This document shows, one piece after another, positions 55,612 through 64,000 of a stretch of 64,000 nucleotides of DNA. Position numbers and translations under genes: made by a program. How positions within the stretch are numbered: the first letter of the stretch is position 1; the number at the start of each line of letters is the position of its first letter. This DNA comes from Candidatus Enterococcus myersii (GTDB lineage Bacteria > Bacillota > Bacilli > Lactobacillales > Enterococcaceae). The stretch covers positions 434,001-498,000 of the forward strand of contig NZ_JAFLVT010000008.1 of assembly GCF_017316025.1 (NCBI RefSeq), read 5' to 3'. The notes under the pieces were generated by a model, which had not been told where the DNA came from, ran no database searches, and saw only the letters and a program-made list of their open reading frames with translations.

Positions 55612-57147
55612 TTGAAATTTAACGAACTTAATTTATCACCTGAATTATTGCAATCTGTCGAGCGGGCCGGCTTTGAAGAAGCAACTCCAATCCAAGAAGC
55701 AACAATTCCTTTAGCACTAGCAGGTCGCGATGTAATCGGTCAAGCACAAACCGGTACTGGTAAAACAGCGGCGTTTGGTCTACCGATGTTAGAAAAAATT
55801 GATACAAATAACCACACATTGCAAGGACTTGTTATTGCACCTACTCGTGAGCTTGCGATTCAAACGCAAGAAGAATTGTACCGTCTAGGACGAGACAAAA
55901 AAATCCGCGTCCAAGCTGTATACGGTGGCGCCGATATTGGCCGTCAAATTCGCGGCTTAAAAGATCGTCCCCATATTGTTGTTGGGACACCTGGTCGGAT
56001 GCTTGACCACATTAACCGTCACACGTTGAAATTAGGAACTGTTCGCACATTAGTCTTAGACGAAGCTGACGAAATGTTGAACATGGGCTTTTTAGAAGAT
56101 ATTGAAAAAATTATCTCTCAAGTTCCTGAAGAACGCCAAACATTACTATTTTCTGCTACGATGCCCCCAGCTATTAAAAATATTGGCGTAAAATTCATGA
56201 AAAATCCTGAACACGTTCAAATTAAAGCCAAAGAAATGACAGCTGATTTGATTGATCAATATTATGTTCGGGCCAAAGATTTTGAAAAATTTGATGTAAT
56301 GACGCGCTTATTAGATGTTCAAACACCAGAACTTGCGATCGTTTTCGGACGCACGAAACGTCGTGTTGATGAATTGGCACGTGGCCTAGAAGCGCGGGGT
56401 TACCGTGCTGAAGGTATCCATGGTGATTTGTCACAACAAAAACGGATGAGTGTTTTACGCGCTTTTAAATCAGGTCAATTGGATATTTTAGTTGCGACTG
56501 ACGTTGCTGCTCGCGGTTTGGATATTTCCGGTGTAACACATGTTTACAACTACGATATCCCACAAGATCCAGAAAGCTATGTTCACCGTATCGGCCGTAC
56601 TGGTCGTGCCGGTAAAGGCGGAATGTCAGTAACTTTTGTAACACCAAATGAAATGAGCTACTTGCACGTTATTGAAAACTTAACGAAAAAACGGATGTCA
56701 CCATTACGTCCACCAACCGAAAAAGAAGCTTTCAAAGGTCAACTAGGTGCTGCGGTACAACAAGTTGAAGATGGGTTGAAAGAAAACGGTTTGGAACGTT
56801 ACATGACTACAGCAGAAAAATTAATTGAAGGCTATGATCCAGAAGTTTTAGTCGCTTTATTGCTAAAAACTATCGCAAAAGATCCAGCTGATGCTGTACC
56901 GGTTAAAATTACACCAGAACGTCCTTTACCAAGTGGTAAAAAAGGCTTCAATAAAAATGGTCGTCGTAGTGGTGGTGGCGGTAGCAACAATCGCAATCGA
57001 AAAGATGGCGGGAACTACCGTAACAAAAATAAAAATAGCCACTATAACAAAGAAGGCCAAAAACGCAACGATCGCCGGCGCGATGACCGTCGTCAAAATG
57101 ACGGTGGCGGAAAACGCAGCTTTGTTATTCGCAACAATCAAGATTAA
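55612..57147 (+). CDS. cshA: DEAD-box ATP-dependent RNA helicase (CshA type)
   Basis: 511 residues from the TTG at 55612, after AAGGAGGAAACT. Q motif [20 protein letters not shown], motif [12 protein letters not shown], Ia PTRELAIQ, Ib [63 protein letters not shown] and [13 protein letters not shown] Gly/Arg/Asn/Lys-rich basic tail of about 70 residues ([14 protein letters not shown] and following) helps RNA binding. CshA takes part in mRNA decay and ribosome assembly, notably at low temperature. It stands between murF (through the island) and acpS. Confidence 0.95.
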   Translation: MKFNELNLSPELLQSVERAGFEEATPIQEATIPLALAGRDVIGQAQTGTGKTAAFGLPMLEKIDTNNHTLQGLVIAPTRELAIQTQEELYRLGRDKKIRVQAVYGGADIGRQIRGLKDRPHIVVGTPGRMLDHINRHTLKLGTVRTLVLDEADEMLNMGFLEDIEKIISQVPEERQTLLFSATMPPAIKNIGVKFMKNPEHVQIKAKEMTADLIDQYYVRAKDFEKFDVMTRLLDVQTPELAIVFGRTKRRVDELARGLEARGYRAEGIHGDLSQQKRMSVLRAFKSGQLDILVATDVAARGLDISGVTHVYNYDIPQDPESYVHRIGRTGRAGKGGMSVTFVTPNEMSYLHVIENLTKKRMSPLRPPTEKEAFKGQLGAAVQQVEDGLKENGLERYMTTAEKLIEGYDPEVLVALLLKTIAKDPADAVPVKITPERPLPSGKKGFNKNGRRSGGGGSNNRNRKDGGNYRNKNKNSHYNKEGQKRNDRRRDDRRQNDGGGKRSFVIRNNQD

Positions 57148-57159
57148 TACTTGTACATG

Positions 57160-57195
57160 CAGTGAGTCACTTTCTAGTGATTCGCTGTTTTTTAT
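57160..57195 (+). terminator. Terminator after cshA
   Basis: CAG.GA.TCACT pairs with AGTGA.TC.CTG and is followed by TTTTTT. Confidence 0.8.
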
Positions 57196-57539
57196 TATCT
57201 AAAGAGGCGGTCTTTTTTTGTTGTGCAAAAAGGTCTTAGTGTAAAATAACGTTTTTTTTATAGAAATTTAGTTCAGGTGGCTTTTTTACACTATTTCTTA
57301 ACAATAATATAAATTTTTATATAGTAAATATTTTCATTTTTATTTCAAAAAAGGGTTTACATAGCGTAGGAGTTTGCGTTACGCTTGAGTTTGAATAAAT
57401 TTCACTTTATAAAACTTCGTTACAGCTTTTTGAAAGATGTGAAGTCTTTTAATGGTTTTTCTCGTAACATTTGGTAGAATGAGACTAGCAAAAAACATCT
57501 TTTGAAACGGCTTGAAAATTGTAATGTAGGAGTTTGCAA
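57196..57539 (+). other. Gene-free stretch upstream of acpS
   Basis: About 340 bp, very AT-rich. An AGCGTA/TACGCT stem is present near 57364-57386 and a TAGAAT -10-like element near 57473, about 65 bp before acpS. No further gene or RNA was recognised. Confidence 0.4.
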
Positions 57540-57890
57540 ATGATAAAAGGAATTGGCATCGACGCAGTTGAGTTAAGTCGAATTAGAAAAATTATTACAG
57601 ATAAGCCACAATTTGCTAGTCGGGTGTTAACACCAAAAGAATTAGCGATTTTTCAGCAATTGCCTTTTAAACGGCAGGTTGAATTTTTAGGCGGCCGCTA
57701 TGCTTGTAAAGAAGCATTTTCAAAAGCATGGGGTACAGGTATAGGAAAAGTAACTTTTCAAGAACTAGAGATTCTGCCAGATGAATTAGGGGCGCCCAAA
57801 ATGACCGCTTCTCCTTATATTGGGCAAGTATTTGTTAGTATTACCCACACAGATGAAACAGCATTTGCGCAAATCTTATTAGCAGAGTAA
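57540..57890 (+). CDS. acpS: Holo-[acyl-carrier-protein] synthase
   Basis: 116 residues from the ATG at 57540, after TAGGAG; a TTG at 57534 is in frame but touches that site. IKGIGIDAVELSRIRKIITD with the magnesium-binding aspartate, FLGGRYACKEAFSKAWGTGI with the catalytic glutamate/lysine, and VFVSITHTDETAFAQILL are AcpS signatures. It attaches 4'-phosphopantetheine to acyl carrier protein. It is followed by alr 32 bp downstream, the usual order in Firmicutes. Confidence 0.97.
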   Translation: MIKGIGIDAVELSRIRKIITDKPQFASRVLTPKELAIFQQLPFKRQVEFLGGRYACKEAFSKAWGTGIGKVTFQELEILPDELGAPKMTASPYIGQVFVSITHTDETAFAQILLAE

Positions 57891-57922
57891 TTTTTGTTTG
57901 AAGATAGAAAGAAGGAAAAACC

Positions 57923-59041
57923 GTGGTTACATCGATTCACCGTCCGACAAAAGCGATTATAAATTTAAATGCAATTGTAAAAAATATTCAAAATATCTTG
58001 CAGCAATTACCGCAAACTACAAATCTTTTTGCAGTAGTTAAAGCAGATGGATATGGTCATGGTGCCACAGCAGTAGCTCATGCCGCATTAAAAGGTGGCG
58101 CCAGTGGTTTTTGTGTCGCAACGATTGATGAGGGTATTGAATTACGTGAAGCAGGCATTACCCAGCCGATTTTAGTTTTAGGATTGGTGGAGATTAGTTA
58201 TCTTCAGCTATTAAGTGAATACGATTTGGCTTTTCCAGTTGCGACGGTAGAGTGGCTACAGGAGGCTTTTGAAATGCTTCAGGTAGAACAATTGCCACGA
58301 CCGTTGAAAATACATTTAAAAGTTGATACGGGCATGGGACGGATTGGATTTTTAGCTCCTGAAAGTGTCAATGAGGCCGTTCGTTTAATAGAAGCGATAC
58401 CGCAAATGAAGTGGGAAGGGATTTTCACGCATTTTGCTACTGCAGATCAAGCAGATAAAACGTATTATGAAACCCAAAAAAATCGCTTTTTAGCGGTTTT
58501 AGAGAACTTACCCTATCAACCTCGTTATGTCCATGATAGTAATAGCGCAACAGCACTATGGCATGAGCCAATTGGTAATTTAGTTCGTTATGGCGTGGCT
58601 TTATATGGGTTGAATCCTTCTGGACATACATTAACAGCACCTTATCAATTAGAGCCAGCTTTAGAATTAGTGTCTCAAATTGTTCAGGTGAAACAATTAC
58701 CGACAGGAAGCGGCATTGGTTACGGTGAAACGTATATTACACCCCAGGCAGAGTGGATTGGAACTATTCCAATTGGATATGCTGATGGTTGGTTGCGAAA
58801 ATTACAAGGATTTAGCGTTCTAGTTGACGGGAAATTTTGTGAAATTGTTGGTCGTGTATGCATGGATCAAATTATGGTTCGCTTACCTGGTGAAGTAGCT
58901 GTAGGCACAAAAGTAACGCTGGTTGGGAAAAATGGTGGAGAAGCGATCACACTTGAGGAAGTTGCAGAAAAATTAGAGACAATTCACTACGAAGTTGCTT
59001 GCGGTATTTCACCGCGGGTACCACGGGAATATATTGAATGA
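57923..59041 (+). CDS. alr: Alanine racemase
   Basis: 372 residues from a GTG start after AAGAAGGAAAAACC. PLP-binding lysine (Lys40) in FAVVKADGYGHGA; VLGLVEISYLQLL; KVDTGMGRIGFLAPES; the second catalytic tyrosine region GSGIGYGETYITPQAEWIGT; and VCMDQIMVRLPG. It interconverts L- and D-alanine for peptidoglycan and teichoic acids and so works upstream of Ddl and MurF encoded nearby. The mazF gene begins 11 bp after its stop. Confidence 0.97.
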   Translation: MVTSIHRPTKAIINLNAIVKNIQNILQQLPQTTNLFAVVKADGYGHGATAVAHAALKGGASGFCVATIDEGIELREAGITQPILVLGLVEISYLQLLSEYDLAFPVATVEWLQEAFEMLQVEQLPRPLKIHLKVDTGMGRIGFLAPESVNEAVRLIEAIPQMKWEGIFTHFATADQADKTYYETQKNRFLAVLENLPYQPRYVHDSNSATALWHEPIGNLVRYGVALYGLNPSGHTLTAPYQLEPALELVSQIVQVKQLPTGSGIGYGETYITPQAEWIGTIPIGYADGWLRKLQGFSVLVDGKFCEIVGRVCMDQIMVRLPGEVAVGTKVTLVGKNGGEAITLEEVAEKLETIHYEVACGISPRVPREYIE

Positions 59042-59052
59042 GGATGAGTTAA

Positions 59053-59427
59053 ATGGTGAAACGCGGAGATATTTTCTTTGCTGATTTGTCACCGGTTGTT
59101 GGATCTGAACAAGGCGGCATTCGCCCAGTATTAATTATCCAAAACGATCGGGGCAATCATTTTAGTCCAACCGTAATTGTTGCAGCTATTACGGCTAAAA
59201 TGGCAAAACCAAAGCTACCAACTCATGTCGGCATCAAGGCGGCAGAAAGTGGTATTAATAAAGATTCGGTAATTTTGTTAGAACAGATTCGCACGATTGA
59301 CAAAAGCCGCTTAAAGGAAAAAGTCTGTGTGTTGGATTCTGTTACGATGAAAGCAGTGGATCGGGCATTACGTATCAGTGTCGGGCTGGCGGATTTAACG
59401 CCTGCTTTGCATCAGCAGGATACATAA
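59053..59427 (+). CDS. mazF: MazF/PemK-family endoribonuclease, without adjacent antitoxin
   Basis: 124 residues. [40 protein letters not shown] and [20 protein letters not shown] match the MazF/NdoA group: the RP and TS-type residues of the active site are visible ([23 protein letters not shown]). In Bacillus subtilis the order is alr - ndoAI (antitoxin) - ndoA; here only 11 bp separate alr from the toxin gene and no antitoxin frame fits. The protein cleaves mRNA at short specific sites if active. A perfect-stem terminator follows. Confidence 0.9.
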   Translation: MVKRGDIFFADLSPVVGSEQGGIRPVLIIQNDRGNHFSPTVIVAAITAKMAKPKLPTHVGIKAAESGINKDSVILLEQIRTIDKSRLKEKVCVLDSVTMKAVDRALRISVGLADLTPALHQQDT

Positions 59428-59429
59428 TT

Positions 59430-59473
59430 AAAAAGCTCTTCAACAAGTTCTGGCGCTTGTTGAAGAGCTTTTT
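59430..59473. terminator. Terminator after mazF
   Basis: AAAAAGCTCTTCAACAAG pairs perfectly with CTTGTTGAAGAGCTTTTT. Confidence 0.95.
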
Positions 59474-59508
59474 ATTGATGAGTAAATACTTGCGGGAGGA
59501 CAAGTATT

Positions 59509-60594
59509 TTATTTGGATGCAAATACTACGAGATTGTGAATGTCATTAATACAAGCTTGCAAGGTAACTCTTTCACCGCCGCCAGTACCAATCATTTTAT
59601 CCCAATAATCTGCGCCATCGCTTAGCCGATACGCTTCATCATCAACTTGGGTGATTTCATTAACAGTATAAGTGGTGACTTTACCATTTGCATCTGATAT
59701 TCTAAACTGAGAGCCTATTGCAAGGGTGAAAATTACATCGAAGGCACCAGGGTTATGAGCAATAATGTGAGTATTCAAACCATCGTCGCCAGATTGAACG
59801 GCAGCACCGCCCCATGTAGCTGCACGACTGTGGTCGGCATCAATTATCGCTTGTCCGCTACCTTGTCCGGCATTTTGATAGTTGATAAATTTTCCGTTAA
59901 TTTCCAATTGCATGGGTTGAATTGTGGCAGGAGCAGTTGGAGCAGAATTTTGATTTGAGTTACTTGTATTTGCTGTTTGATTATTATTTTGCGAATTATT
60001 GTTAACGTTTTCTTTTTGTGCTGCCTCATTTTTAGTTTCATTTGTATTTGAACTAGTTTGGTCTGAAACTGTGTTTTGTTGCGTGTTTTCAGCTTGTGCT
60101 GCCAGTTCTTGTTCTTTAGCGGCTTTTTCTTCAGCCTCTTTTTTAGCAGCAGCTTCTTTTTTAGCCTGTTCCTCTTTGGCTTTTTTTTCAGCCTCAGCTT
60201 TGGCTTTTTCTTCAGCTGCAGTGTCAACGACATTAACGATAATTTGTTTTGTACTGGTATTGCCAAGTTCATCTTTAGCAGTTAGTAAGACCGGCGTAAC
60301 ACCGACAACTGAGGTATCTACGGGTGTTTGAACTTCCAAAGTAGGATTTTCGTCTTGATCGTCGGTTACTGTAAAGTGGTCCGCAGGATTGAAACTTGTT
60401 CCTCGTTCTAATGTGATGGCAGCATCACCTGTGATTGTTGGTGCAATGATGTCACTTGGTGTTTGTGCTGCTGCCGAGTTGCTACCGTATGTAGTGCCAG
60501 AAGTATAAAAGTCAAAAGCAAGAAATGCAACAAGAGCGCCTAAACAAAGGATGATTAATTTTGTTGCCCTTTTATTCCATAATTTCTTTAACAT
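59509..60594 (-). CDS. Membrane-anchored sortase-domain protein with Ig-like and coiled-coil regions
   Basis: 361 residues from the ATG at 60594, preceded by GGGGGGAAC. An N-terminal anchor helix (LIILCLGALVAFLAFDFY) is followed by a DUF5011/HYR-like Ig domain (about 50-130: DIIAPTITGDAAITLERGTS to TKQIIVNVVDT), a Glu/Lys/Ala coiled coil (about 132-170), an Asn/Gln/Ser-rich spacer (about 175-230) and a C-terminal sortase fold (about 235-361). It keeps the histidine (THIIAHNPGAFD) and the cysteine (VTLQACINDIHNLVVFA), but the usual TLxTC is TLQAC and the catalytic arginine position before LVVFA looks like asparagine. It may be a divergent or non-catalytic sortase. Confidence 0.65.
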   Translation of the reverse strand: MLKKLWNKRATKLIILCLGALVAFLAFDFYTSGTTYGSNSAAAQTPSDIIAPTITGDAAITLERGTSFNPADHFTVTDDQDENPTLEVQTPVDTSVVGVTPVLLTAKDELGNTSTKQIIVNVVDTAAEEKAKAEAEKKAKEEQAKKEAAAKKEAEEKAAKEQELAAQAENTQQNTVSDQTSSNTNETKNEAAQKENVNNNSQNNNQTANTSNSNQNSAPTAPATIQPMQLEINGKFINYQNAGQGSGQAIIDADHSRAATWGGAAVQSGDDGLNTHIIAHNPGAFDVIFTLAIGSQFRISDANGKVTTYTVNEITQVDDEAYRLSDGADYWDKMIGTGGGERVTLQACINDIHNLVVFASK

Positions 60595-60906
60595 AGTCGT
60601 TCCCCCCATTACTATGTTTCCGTAGGTGACAAATCTGAATTTTACTGTGACTTGTTCTTTACACTCTTAGATTAACGAGAATTAAGGCAAAAGTTAAATA
60701 AATTTCACAATAGATAACACTTTATATTTTTATGGCGTTAAGAAAGCCTTAGAGGTTAGCGGTTTTTCAAAAATCATTCATAAATTTCCTTTTTGTGAAA
60801 AAAACTGGAGTAATGAAAATTAATAAATAAAAAGTTCAGAATAATTCCCGCATTAACTACTTATATGTTAAAATAAAATTAAAAAAATGGCAAGTTGGTG
60901 AGATAG
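60595..60906 (+). promoter_or_regulatory. Divergent promoter region of the sortase-like and Mga-type genes
   Basis: About 310 AT-rich base pairs. For the regulator gene, an extended -10 (TGT-TAAAAT, 60866-60874) lies 33 bp before the start. No clear hairpin or operator was seen apart from AT-rich tracts of the kind Mga-type proteins prefer. Confidence 0.4.
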
Positions 60907-62505
60907 ATGAGATTGTTATTGAATACAGCCATGAAAAGACGTTTATATTTAATTGAATTTTTAACGAAGCATCAACGCTGGTGGTCACTAGAAGAGGCTG
61001 CAGCTACATTAGAATGTTCAACCAAAACGTTAATAACGGACGTTAACTATATCAACGATGAATTAGAAGAATACCTTCATATTGATATTTCAAAAATGAA
61101 GGGAATCAAAGCACAGCCTGTACAGTCCAACAAGATTAATAACATTTATCAAAAAATTCTACAAGATTCCAATGAATTTCAATTTATTGAGGCGGTTTTT
61201 TTGAATCCTAATCGAGATGCTGAATATTGGATCAATAAATTGTTTCTAAGTGAAGCAACATTTTATCGTATGGTAAATAGTACGGCTAAAGCATTAAAGA
61301 GAAGGGGTTTAGTCTTAGAACGTAAACCATTTCGAATTACAGCTCCAGATGAGCGCTGGGTTCGCTTTTTTTACCAATCTTATTTTCTTGAAGCTTATGG
61401 GACTACTGAATGGCCTTTTGACTTGGAACGACAGCAGCTCGTTTGTTTTGTAATGCGGACTTCAACAGATTTTGATATTTTGTGGGATGATCATGAAATT
61501 ATTGAACACGCATATTTATTAATGGTGACTATAATTCGTGCATCGCAAGGGTTTATGTTAAGTGAAGAGATTTACGCTGAACCGGATGATTTCTTGGATC
61601 GTTTAATCAAAAGTAATCGCAGTTATAGTGAAAAATTTGCTGTGACCAATTATAAGTTGGTTCCCATGTGGCACCGAGAAACAAGTCGGACAGTTTTTCA
61701 CGAGTATTACAACTGGGCAAATCGTCAACAAGAATTTCGTATTCAAACGGCAATTGAACAGTTTTTACAACGCGTGTGTCAGGCAGTTGACTTTCCGCTA
61801 AATGAACGGGATGAAAAGAAGATCGTCCAGCAAATGATGGGACTTTATTCGACGTATTCCCTTTACCCTTATGATCGGGAAATCTTGCATAATCAAAGTC
61901 AAGAATATGCGCGTAATATTCAACGAATCTATCCAATCTTTTCTAAGATTGTCAGTGTGCACTTAAGAGAAATTGAAAAAGACTGTAATTTTCCTTGGGT
62001 ACAAAAGACAGAAGCAGATGTGCGCTGCATTTTATTGAAAGAATGGGCTAATTTACCCTTGCAGTTGGAAAGTTTGCGACGTAGTCTAAGCATTTTAGTT
62101 GTTAGCCATAGAGGCGTGCGTCACGCAAAAATGTTGCGCTCCTTGCTAAAAGCGCCGTATGGAGATCGTTTTAAAATTGATTTATATAAAGAATCGCCTT
62201 TATTTGTTTCTACAGCGGAATTGGAGCACTTTGAAGATTATGACTTAGTTGTCACAAATGACCCAATTCATAACTATCAAAACGAAAATCTCATGATTGT
62301 AGATGACTATCTTTCAGAAGCAGACTGGGAAGTGCTGAATCGCCGCATCATTGCAATTCAAAAAGAAGCTTCTGATCGTTACTTAACCCAGCTTGACGCA
62401 AAAGACTTTCACTCAGGTCGCTCCGTTTATCCAAGTCGTCAGCCTAATGAACGAATTGCAACTTTTATTATGGATGAGGCATTGGATAATAAAAAACAAC
62501 AATAA
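60907..62505 (+). CDS. Mga/AtxA-family transcriptional regulator with PRD and EIIB-like domains
   Basis: 532 residues from the ATG at 60907, after TTGGTGAG. N-terminal HTH_Mga (FLTKHQRWWSLEEAAATLEC, then STKTLITDVNYINDELE) and a second winged helix (LFLSEATFYRMVNSTAKALK) are followed by PRD-Mga helices (about 170-400) and a C-terminal EIIB-like domain (LSILVVSHRGVRHAKMLRSL and later LVVTNDPIHNY). Mga/MafR-type regulators control surface and metabolic genes and are phosphorylated by PTS proteins at PRD histidines. It is divergent from the sortase-like surface protein, a plausible target. Confidence 0.8.
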   Translation: MRLLLNTAMKRRLYLIEFLTKHQRWWSLEEAAATLECSTKTLITDVNYINDELEEYLHIDISKMKGIKAQPVQSNKINNIYQKILQDSNEFQFIEAVFLNPNRDAEYWINKLFLSEATFYRMVNSTAKALKRRGLVLERKPFRITAPDERWVRFFYQSYFLEAYGTTEWPFDLERQQLVCFVMRTSTDFDILWDDHEIIEHAYLLMVTIIRASQGFMLSEEIYAEPDDFLDRLIKSNRSYSEKFAVTNYKLVPMWHRETSRTVFHEYYNWANRQQEFRIQTAIEQFLQRVCQAVDFPLNERDEKKIVQQMMGLYSTYSLYPYDREILHNQSQEYARNIQRIYPIFSKIVSVHLREIEKDCNFPWVQKTEADVRCILLKEWANLPLQLESLRRSLSILVVSHRGVRHAKMLRSLLKAPYGDRFKIDLYKESPLFVSTAELEHFEDYDLVVTNDPIHNYQNENLMIVDDYLSEADWEVLNRRIIAIQKEASDRYLTQLDAKDFHSGRSVYPSRQPNERIATFIMDEALDNKKQQ

Positions 62506-62537
62506 ATTTGTTGAAATAATGAACATGGCGCAAAAAG

Positions 62538-62574
62538 ACACCTTGTAACCGCGGTTGGTTACAGGGTGTTTTTT
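62538..62574 (+). terminator. Terminator after the Mga-type gene
   Basis: ACACC.TGTAACC pairs with GGTTACA.GGTGT and is followed by six T residues. Confidence 0.9.
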
Positions 62575-62614
62575 GGTCTATAATAAAGGTAAAATAAGAA
62601 TAGGAGAATTGCTG

Positions 62615-62929
62615 ATGAGAAAAGAACAGTGGCAAAAAATTAAAGAAAATTACAGTGAAGAGCGAGAATTTTTAGATGGTGTTTTTTATCGTCTGCGCCT
62701 GTTACCACAGCATAAAGCTGAGCTGGCAATTATTCATGCAGGTCCGTGTGGTGAGACGATTCATGCACCGAAAATTACATTTGATACTCAAACTTTGCAA
62801 CCCTTAAGTGCTTTTGATAGTTTGGCAACACCCACCATTAATTTATCTTATGATGAGGCACCAGATAAAGTTGTCGAGTTGTTTGATTTAACAGTGGCAA
62901 AATTTTTGCAGGCAAAGAATTTAGGGTGA
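62615..62929 (+). CDS. Hypothetical protein, about 104 residues
   Basis: From the ATG at 62615, ten bases after AGGAG. No membrane segment or known motif; I do not recognise it. It has a charged N-terminal helix (RKEQWQKIKENYSEEREFLD), a beta-rich centre (VFYRLRLLPQHKAELAIIHA) and a C-terminal helix ending in KVVELFDLTVAKFLQAKNLG. Its stop lies four bases before the HAD gene, so the two are co-transcribed and perhaps coupled. Soluble, cytoplasmic by appearance. Confidence 0.55.
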   Translation: MRKEQWQKIKENYSEEREFLDGVFYRLRLLPQHKAELAIIHAGPCGETIHAPKITFDTQTLQPLSAFDSLATPTINLSYDEAPDKVVELFDLTVAKFLQAKNLG

Positions 62930-62933
62930 TGTG

Positions 62934-63602
62934 ATGATTGAGATGATAATTTTTGATATGGATGGTTTACTAATAGACAGTGAGCAAATGTATCAACGCG
63001 GTTGGTTACAGGTTGCTAAAAAACATGGTATTTCACTGACAAAAGCAGATATGAAGGGGTGGAGTGGGCAAAGTGCTAGTCAAACAATGGCAAAATTAGC
63101 TGCTCATTTTGGTTCTGAAGAAATCGTGGAAAAAATGAAAACAGAACGGGAAGTTTTTATTGCTGCTGAATTGGCAAAAGGGGCGTTGCAGTTGAAGCCT
63201 TACGCAAAAGAAACTTTAGCAAAAGTCAGAGAAAAAGGTTTATATTGTGGTTTGGCCACCTCTACTTTGAGAAAAAGAGGTAAAATGTATTTGGATTATT
63301 TCCAATTGGCGTCTTTTTTTGATGTGATCACATTTGGCGATGATGTTAAAGAATTAAAACCAGCACCAGACATCTATTTGGCAACTGCCGCAAAAGTTGG
63401 AGCAAATCCACAAAATACGATTGCAGTCGAAGATTCTTTAACCGGCGCTAAGGCGGCTTTGCAAGCGAAAATGAAAGTTGTGCTCATTCCAGATCAAAGT
63501 TTACCAGCCAATCACCGCGATCCAGCTGAAATTGGCTTAACTCCATTTTTACAAGGAACAAGTTTAAAAGTTTTATGGGATTGGTTAGATGCCATGAACT
63601 AA
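62934..63602 (+). CDS. HAD-superfamily phosphatase, beta-phosphoglucomutase-like
   Basis: 222 residues from the ATG at 62934; a GTG at 62931 is also in frame, and AGGGTG provides the ribosome binding site. HAD motif I IIFDMDGLLIDSEQ (nucleophile and acid/base aspartates), a helical C1 cap (MYQRGWLQVAKKHGISLTKA), motif II GLATSTLR, motif III lysine in ELKPAPDIYLATAAKVG and motif IV VEDSLTGAKAALQA. It fits the PgmB/Gph/YcjU phosphatase group; whether it is a mutase or a phosphatase cannot be read. Followed by a terminator. Confidence 0.85.
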   Translation: MIEMIIFDMDGLLIDSEQMYQRGWLQVAKKHGISLTKADMKGWSGQSASQTMAKLAAHFGSEEIVEKMKTEREVFIAAELAKGALQLKPYAKETLAKVREKGLYCGLATSTLRKRGKMYLDYFQLASFFDVITFGDDVKELKPAPDIYLATAAKVGANPQNTIAVEDSLTGAKAALQAKMKVVLIPDQSLPANHRDPAEIGLTPFLQGTSLKVLWDWLDAMN

Positions 63603-63626
63603 AATTTATAATCAAAAATCAAAATT

Positions 63627-63684
63627 ATAGTAGCTTTTCATTCACTGCGGCAAAATGGTGGGTGATCAAAGCTACTATTTTTGT
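63627..63684 (+). terminator. Terminator after the HAD gene
   Basis: ATAGTAGCTTT pairs with AAAGCTACTAT, with an imperfect inner helix, followed by TTTTG. Confidence 0.75.
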
Positions 63685-63916
63685 CTCTTGTTTTGTCTCT
63701 TGCTCAAAAGAACCGTATTTATTTCTATATAATGATAATTTTGGTAAACTTAAAGTAATGTTTAAGAAGTAACCCCATTTGAAAAGAATGCAAGCCTTTT
63801 CTTTATGACAGATTGTCATAAGTGTCAAAAAGTCACGACAAGCTCGTTTTTTTAGATGGTTCCTTAAAATAAAAAATGGTAAAGTAAGCAGGCAGAAAAA
63901 AATAAAGGTGATGAAT
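63685..63916 (+). other. Intergenic region before the YhgE/Pip-type gene
   Basis: AT-rich, about 230 bp. It contains a CTTATGACAGATTGTCATAAG palindrome-like stretch around 63801-63821 in imperfect form, which could be an operator for the next gene. No gene was recognised. Confidence 0.35.
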
Positions 63917-64000
63917 ATGCAACATATTAAAAATGTTTTTGAACTATATAAAACAGACTGGAAGCGAATCTTTAAAAATCCAATGGCAGCTTTCTTAATC
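63917..64000 (+). CDS. YhgE/Pip-family membrane protein, N-terminal fragment (partial)
   Basis: Only 28 codons are in the window. From the ATG at 63917, after AAAGGTG, the protein begins MQHIKNVFELYKTDWKRIFK followed by NPMAAFLI. The pattern (F/L)xxDWKRIxKNPxA is the usual start of YhgE/Pip (phage infection protein) family proteins, which are large membrane proteins with an extracytoplasmic domain related to type VII-like exporters and phage adsorption. The rest is cut off by the window end. Confidence 0.7.
   Translation, partial: MQHIKNVFELYKTDWKRIFKNPMAAFLI

Noticed and set aside
59844-60331. Overlapping frames (Lys-rich and Ser/Phe-rich) inside the sortase-like gene
   Set aside because: They are shadows of the repetitive Glu/Lys/Ala coiled-coil codons in other frames and have no ribosome binding sites.

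Overview
The window is a low-GC Firmicute chromosome segment that looks like Enterococcus or a close relative. The main evidence is the gene order ddl - murF - DEAD-box helicase - acpS - alr - mazF and the rpsO - pnp pair, together with an AzoA-type azoreductase, CcpA (cre) and CodY sites, a CiaRH-type two-component system and a GntR-RCK osmoregulator. Both ends cut through genes: a brnQ-type carrier at the left and a YhgE/Pip-type protein at the right. No tRNA, rRNA or CRISPR array was seen. This call rests on reading translations and gene order; no database search was run.

Layout. 1-10.4 kb: amino-acid transport (BrnQ, a CycA-type permease, a riboswitch-controlled probable lysine ABC system), small membrane proteins, a sirtuin / acetyltransferase-chorismate mutase / NiaR operon, and peptide deformylase. 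10.5-19.6 kb: MurNAc recovery operon (mupG-murQ-murP), followed by the BusR-regulated glycine-betaine transporter (busAA-busAB) and a MurR-like RpiR regulator on the other strand. 19.8-33.4 kb: azoreductase, rpsO, pnp, a methyltransferase, a MATE exporter with a leader attenuator, an unrecognised regulator, a three-gene oxaloacetate-decarboxylase-like unit lacking the membrane beta subunit, udk, yjjG, rsuA and rplY. 33.4-39.8 kb: a gene-free stretch with a candidate small RNA, then a galactitol-family PTS with a duplicated EIIB gene, a DeoR regulator, lacA/lacB and an oxidoreductase. 39.8-44.2 kb: CiaH/CiaR divergent from a MacB-type ABC exporter, with CiaR boxes in between. 44.4-64 kb: cell-wall and housekeeping genes (ddl, murF, cshA, acpS, alr, mazF), a sortase-like surface protein, an Mga-type regulator and a HAD phosphatase.

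The strongest unusual structure is at 49,385-55,303. A perfect 47-bp direct repeat covers the last codons of murF and the first part of its terminator, and flanks a 5.9-kb beta-glucoside cassette (RpiR regulator, PTS EIIBCA, two GH1 6-phospho-beta-glucosidases). The original murF terminator is intact only at the right-hand copy, so the cassette looks inserted at the 3' end of murF with att-like repeats, but it carries no integrase. Its PTS gene has a single in-frame TAA that removes the phosphorylatable EIIA histidine.

How the parts fit: several modules carry readable control sites that agree with the identity of their genes. These are an L-box before the lysine-type ABC genes, a bipartite BusR-like operator before busAA, cre sites before the sugar and oad operons, a perfect CodY box before the cycA-like gene, and TTTAAG-N5-TTTAAG between ciaR and the ABC exporter.
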